A stretch of 64,000 nucleotides of DNA from CBDDKZ01 sp965230415 (lineage in GTDB: Bacteria; Bacteroidota; Bacteroidia; Cytophagales; JAAEPT01), in the NCBI GenBank assembly GCA_965230415.1, contig CBDDKZ010000005.1, positions 4,402,001 to 4,466,000 of the forward strand, written 5' to 3'. This document shows, piece by piece, positions 63,139 through 64,000 of this stretch. The notes under the pieces are model-generated. The model saw nothing but the letters and a program-made list of their open reading frames with translations, searched no databases and was not told the DNA's origin. How positions within the stretch are numbered: the first letter of the stretch is position 1; each line of letters opens with the position of its first letter. Made by a program: the position numbers and the translations under genes.

Positions 63139-64000
63139 ATGAAAATTTCAGGCTTAAGAAATTATATTGGAGTTTTTTCATTTACCCTATTTCGTTATTT
63201 AGAAATTGTTATTACTGGCCTTACCATGTTATTTTTGGCGAAAAAAATAGGGCCAACAGAAATGGGAAAAACAATTGGGCCATTATTATACATCACTTAT
63301 TCAAGTTATTTGGCCTTGGGACTGAATACGCAAATAGTGAAGAATTTTAAAAACTTCCAGGATGAATCAGAAAAGGTTTCCTTCTTAACAGTTAATATTC
63401 AATACTTTATATTAATTAGTCTCGTCAACTTACTGCTTAGTTACCTTCTATTGGAAAGGGCGTATTTTTTTTATACCGCAATCATATCGATTGCCACACT
63501 CTTTAGGAGCTTTTTTACGGCGTACTTTAGAGTTGTTGACAAAATATGGGTCTTGAATATAAATAATATTGTTTTAGCTACTTCTCTTTTAATTGGAGTC
63601 TTGTTTTTTGTTGAAGTTTGGCTGGACTATTTGGTTATATGGAGTGGTGTGGCTTTGTCTTGCGTGGTTTTGTTTATGATGTACGACTTGAAAATGTTGA
63701 AATCTGTGATGAAGCGGATTTTGAAGAAACCAGACAACATTATTTTAAAACATAGTCTTTTTGAGGGAATTAAACAGGCTGTAGTAGGAGCCATTACAAC
63801 CTTACTGATGACTTCTGATAGATTTATTCTCAATCAATTGAATATTACTGATCATATTAAAGGACAATATCAATTTGCTGATAACATCAGTATGATGTTG
63901 TATATAGGTCTTACATCTATTTTGTTTTACTACACACCAAATTGGATTCAACGCATTAAAAGTGACAAACTTTTTATTATGAAATTGAATAGAATCATTA
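63139..64000 (+). CDS. Polysaccharide flippase (Wzx-like), 3' end outside window
   Basis: The frame is open from ATG 63139 to the edge, giving at least 287 residues. It contains long hydrophobic helices (for example YIGVFSFTLFRYLEIVITGL and LVIWSGVALSCVVLFMMY) and the KKIGPTEMGKTIGPLLYI loop typical of Wzx/MVF flippases. It probably exports the lipid-linked glycan carrying the nonulosonate. The preceding gap carries no terminator, so it is likely the next gene of the operon. Confidence 0.85.
   Translation, partial: MKISGLRNYIGVFSFTLFRYLEIVITGLTMLFLAKKIGPTEMGKTIGPLLYITYSSYLALGLNTQIVKNFKNFQDESEKVSFLTVNIQYFILISLVNLLLSYLLLERAYFFYTAIISIATLFRSFFTAYFRVVDKIWVLNINNIVLATSLLIGVLFFVEVWLDYLVIWSGVALSCVVLFMMYDLKMLKSVMKRILKKPDNIILKHSLFEGIKQAVVGAITTLLMTSDRFILNQLNITDHIKGQYQFADNISMMLYIGLTSILFYYTPNWIQRIKSDKLFIMKLNRII

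Noticed and set aside
1..64000. CRISPR arrays, insertion sequences, prophage, tRNA or rRNA genes
   Set aside because: Looked for repeats with regular spacers, transposases, integrases and tRNA-type TTCGA arms; none found by eye, though a tRNA search tool was not run.

Overview
The window is a 64 kb chromosomal stretch from a member of the Bacteroidota, most likely a Cytophagia-type marine or soil bacterium. The evidence is the AT-rich sequence, the near absence of Shine-Dalgarno sequences, several promoters with the Bacteroidota -7 box TAnnTTTG (ahead of ffh, tetR, gmd and others), Bacteroidota-type lipoproteins and a WbpB/WbpE (PorR-like) gene pair. No rRNA, tRNA, CRISPR array, insertion sequence or prophage was seen. 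The species assignment is inference.

Layout. (1) 1-4334: the end of an outer-membrane protein gene, then a phosphorelay module of two receiver-first hybrid histidine kinases (HisKA_2 and HisKA_3 types, overlapping genes) and a NarL/LuxR response regulator. (2) 4980-16998: a chemosensory block. Two paralogous soluble receptors carry tandem 123-residue PAS repeats (five and three copies) and are followed by cheW-cheD-cheY-cheB-cheA-cheC-cheR, tightly packed. No flagellar genes are present, so the output may be gliding or another surface behaviour. (3) 17049-18636: a TetR regulator with a perfect inverted-repeat operator, a related site in front of a lipoprotein gene, and a hairpin. (4) 18681-30724: surface-polysaccharide and membrane genes (two GT4 transferases, a flippase, a pyruvyl transferase, a YfhO protein, and WbpB-like and WbpE-like enzymes) mixed with housekeeping pfkA and miaA. 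(5) 30865-35013: a small operon (unknown protein, PhnP-like hydrolase, RqcH/NFACT protein) with a structured leader, then ffh. (6) 35156-42917: storage alpha-glucan metabolism (GH31 alpha-glucosidase, GT4 glycogen synthase-like protein, GH57 enzyme, eukaryote-like branching enzyme). (7) 43170-45976: D-2-hydroxyacid dehydrogenase, TraB/GumN protein, OmpA lipoprotein.

(8) 46018-64000: a large exopolysaccharide/capsule locus. It starts with gmd-fcl (GDP-L-fucose), a UDP-glucuronate 4-epimerase, a Wza-like export lipoprotein and a Wzc-like tyrosine kinase with a Tyr/Gly-rich tail. It continues as a nearly gapless operon for a nonulosonic (sialic-acid-like) sugar: PseB/CapD-like dehydratase, formyltransferase, NeuB/LegI, LegG, a second formyltransferase, a PIG-L deacetylase, PtmE, LegF, PtmA-like SDR, PtmF-like oxidoreductase and another SDR. 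It ends in a flippase cut by the window edge. The set matches the Campylobacter legionaminic-acid (ptm/leg) genes, but two formyltransferases and a deacetylase are inserted and no LegC aminotransferase is present here. It therefore probably makes an unusual, possibly N-formylated, nonulosonate. This is the strongest candidate in the window for an undescribed pathway.
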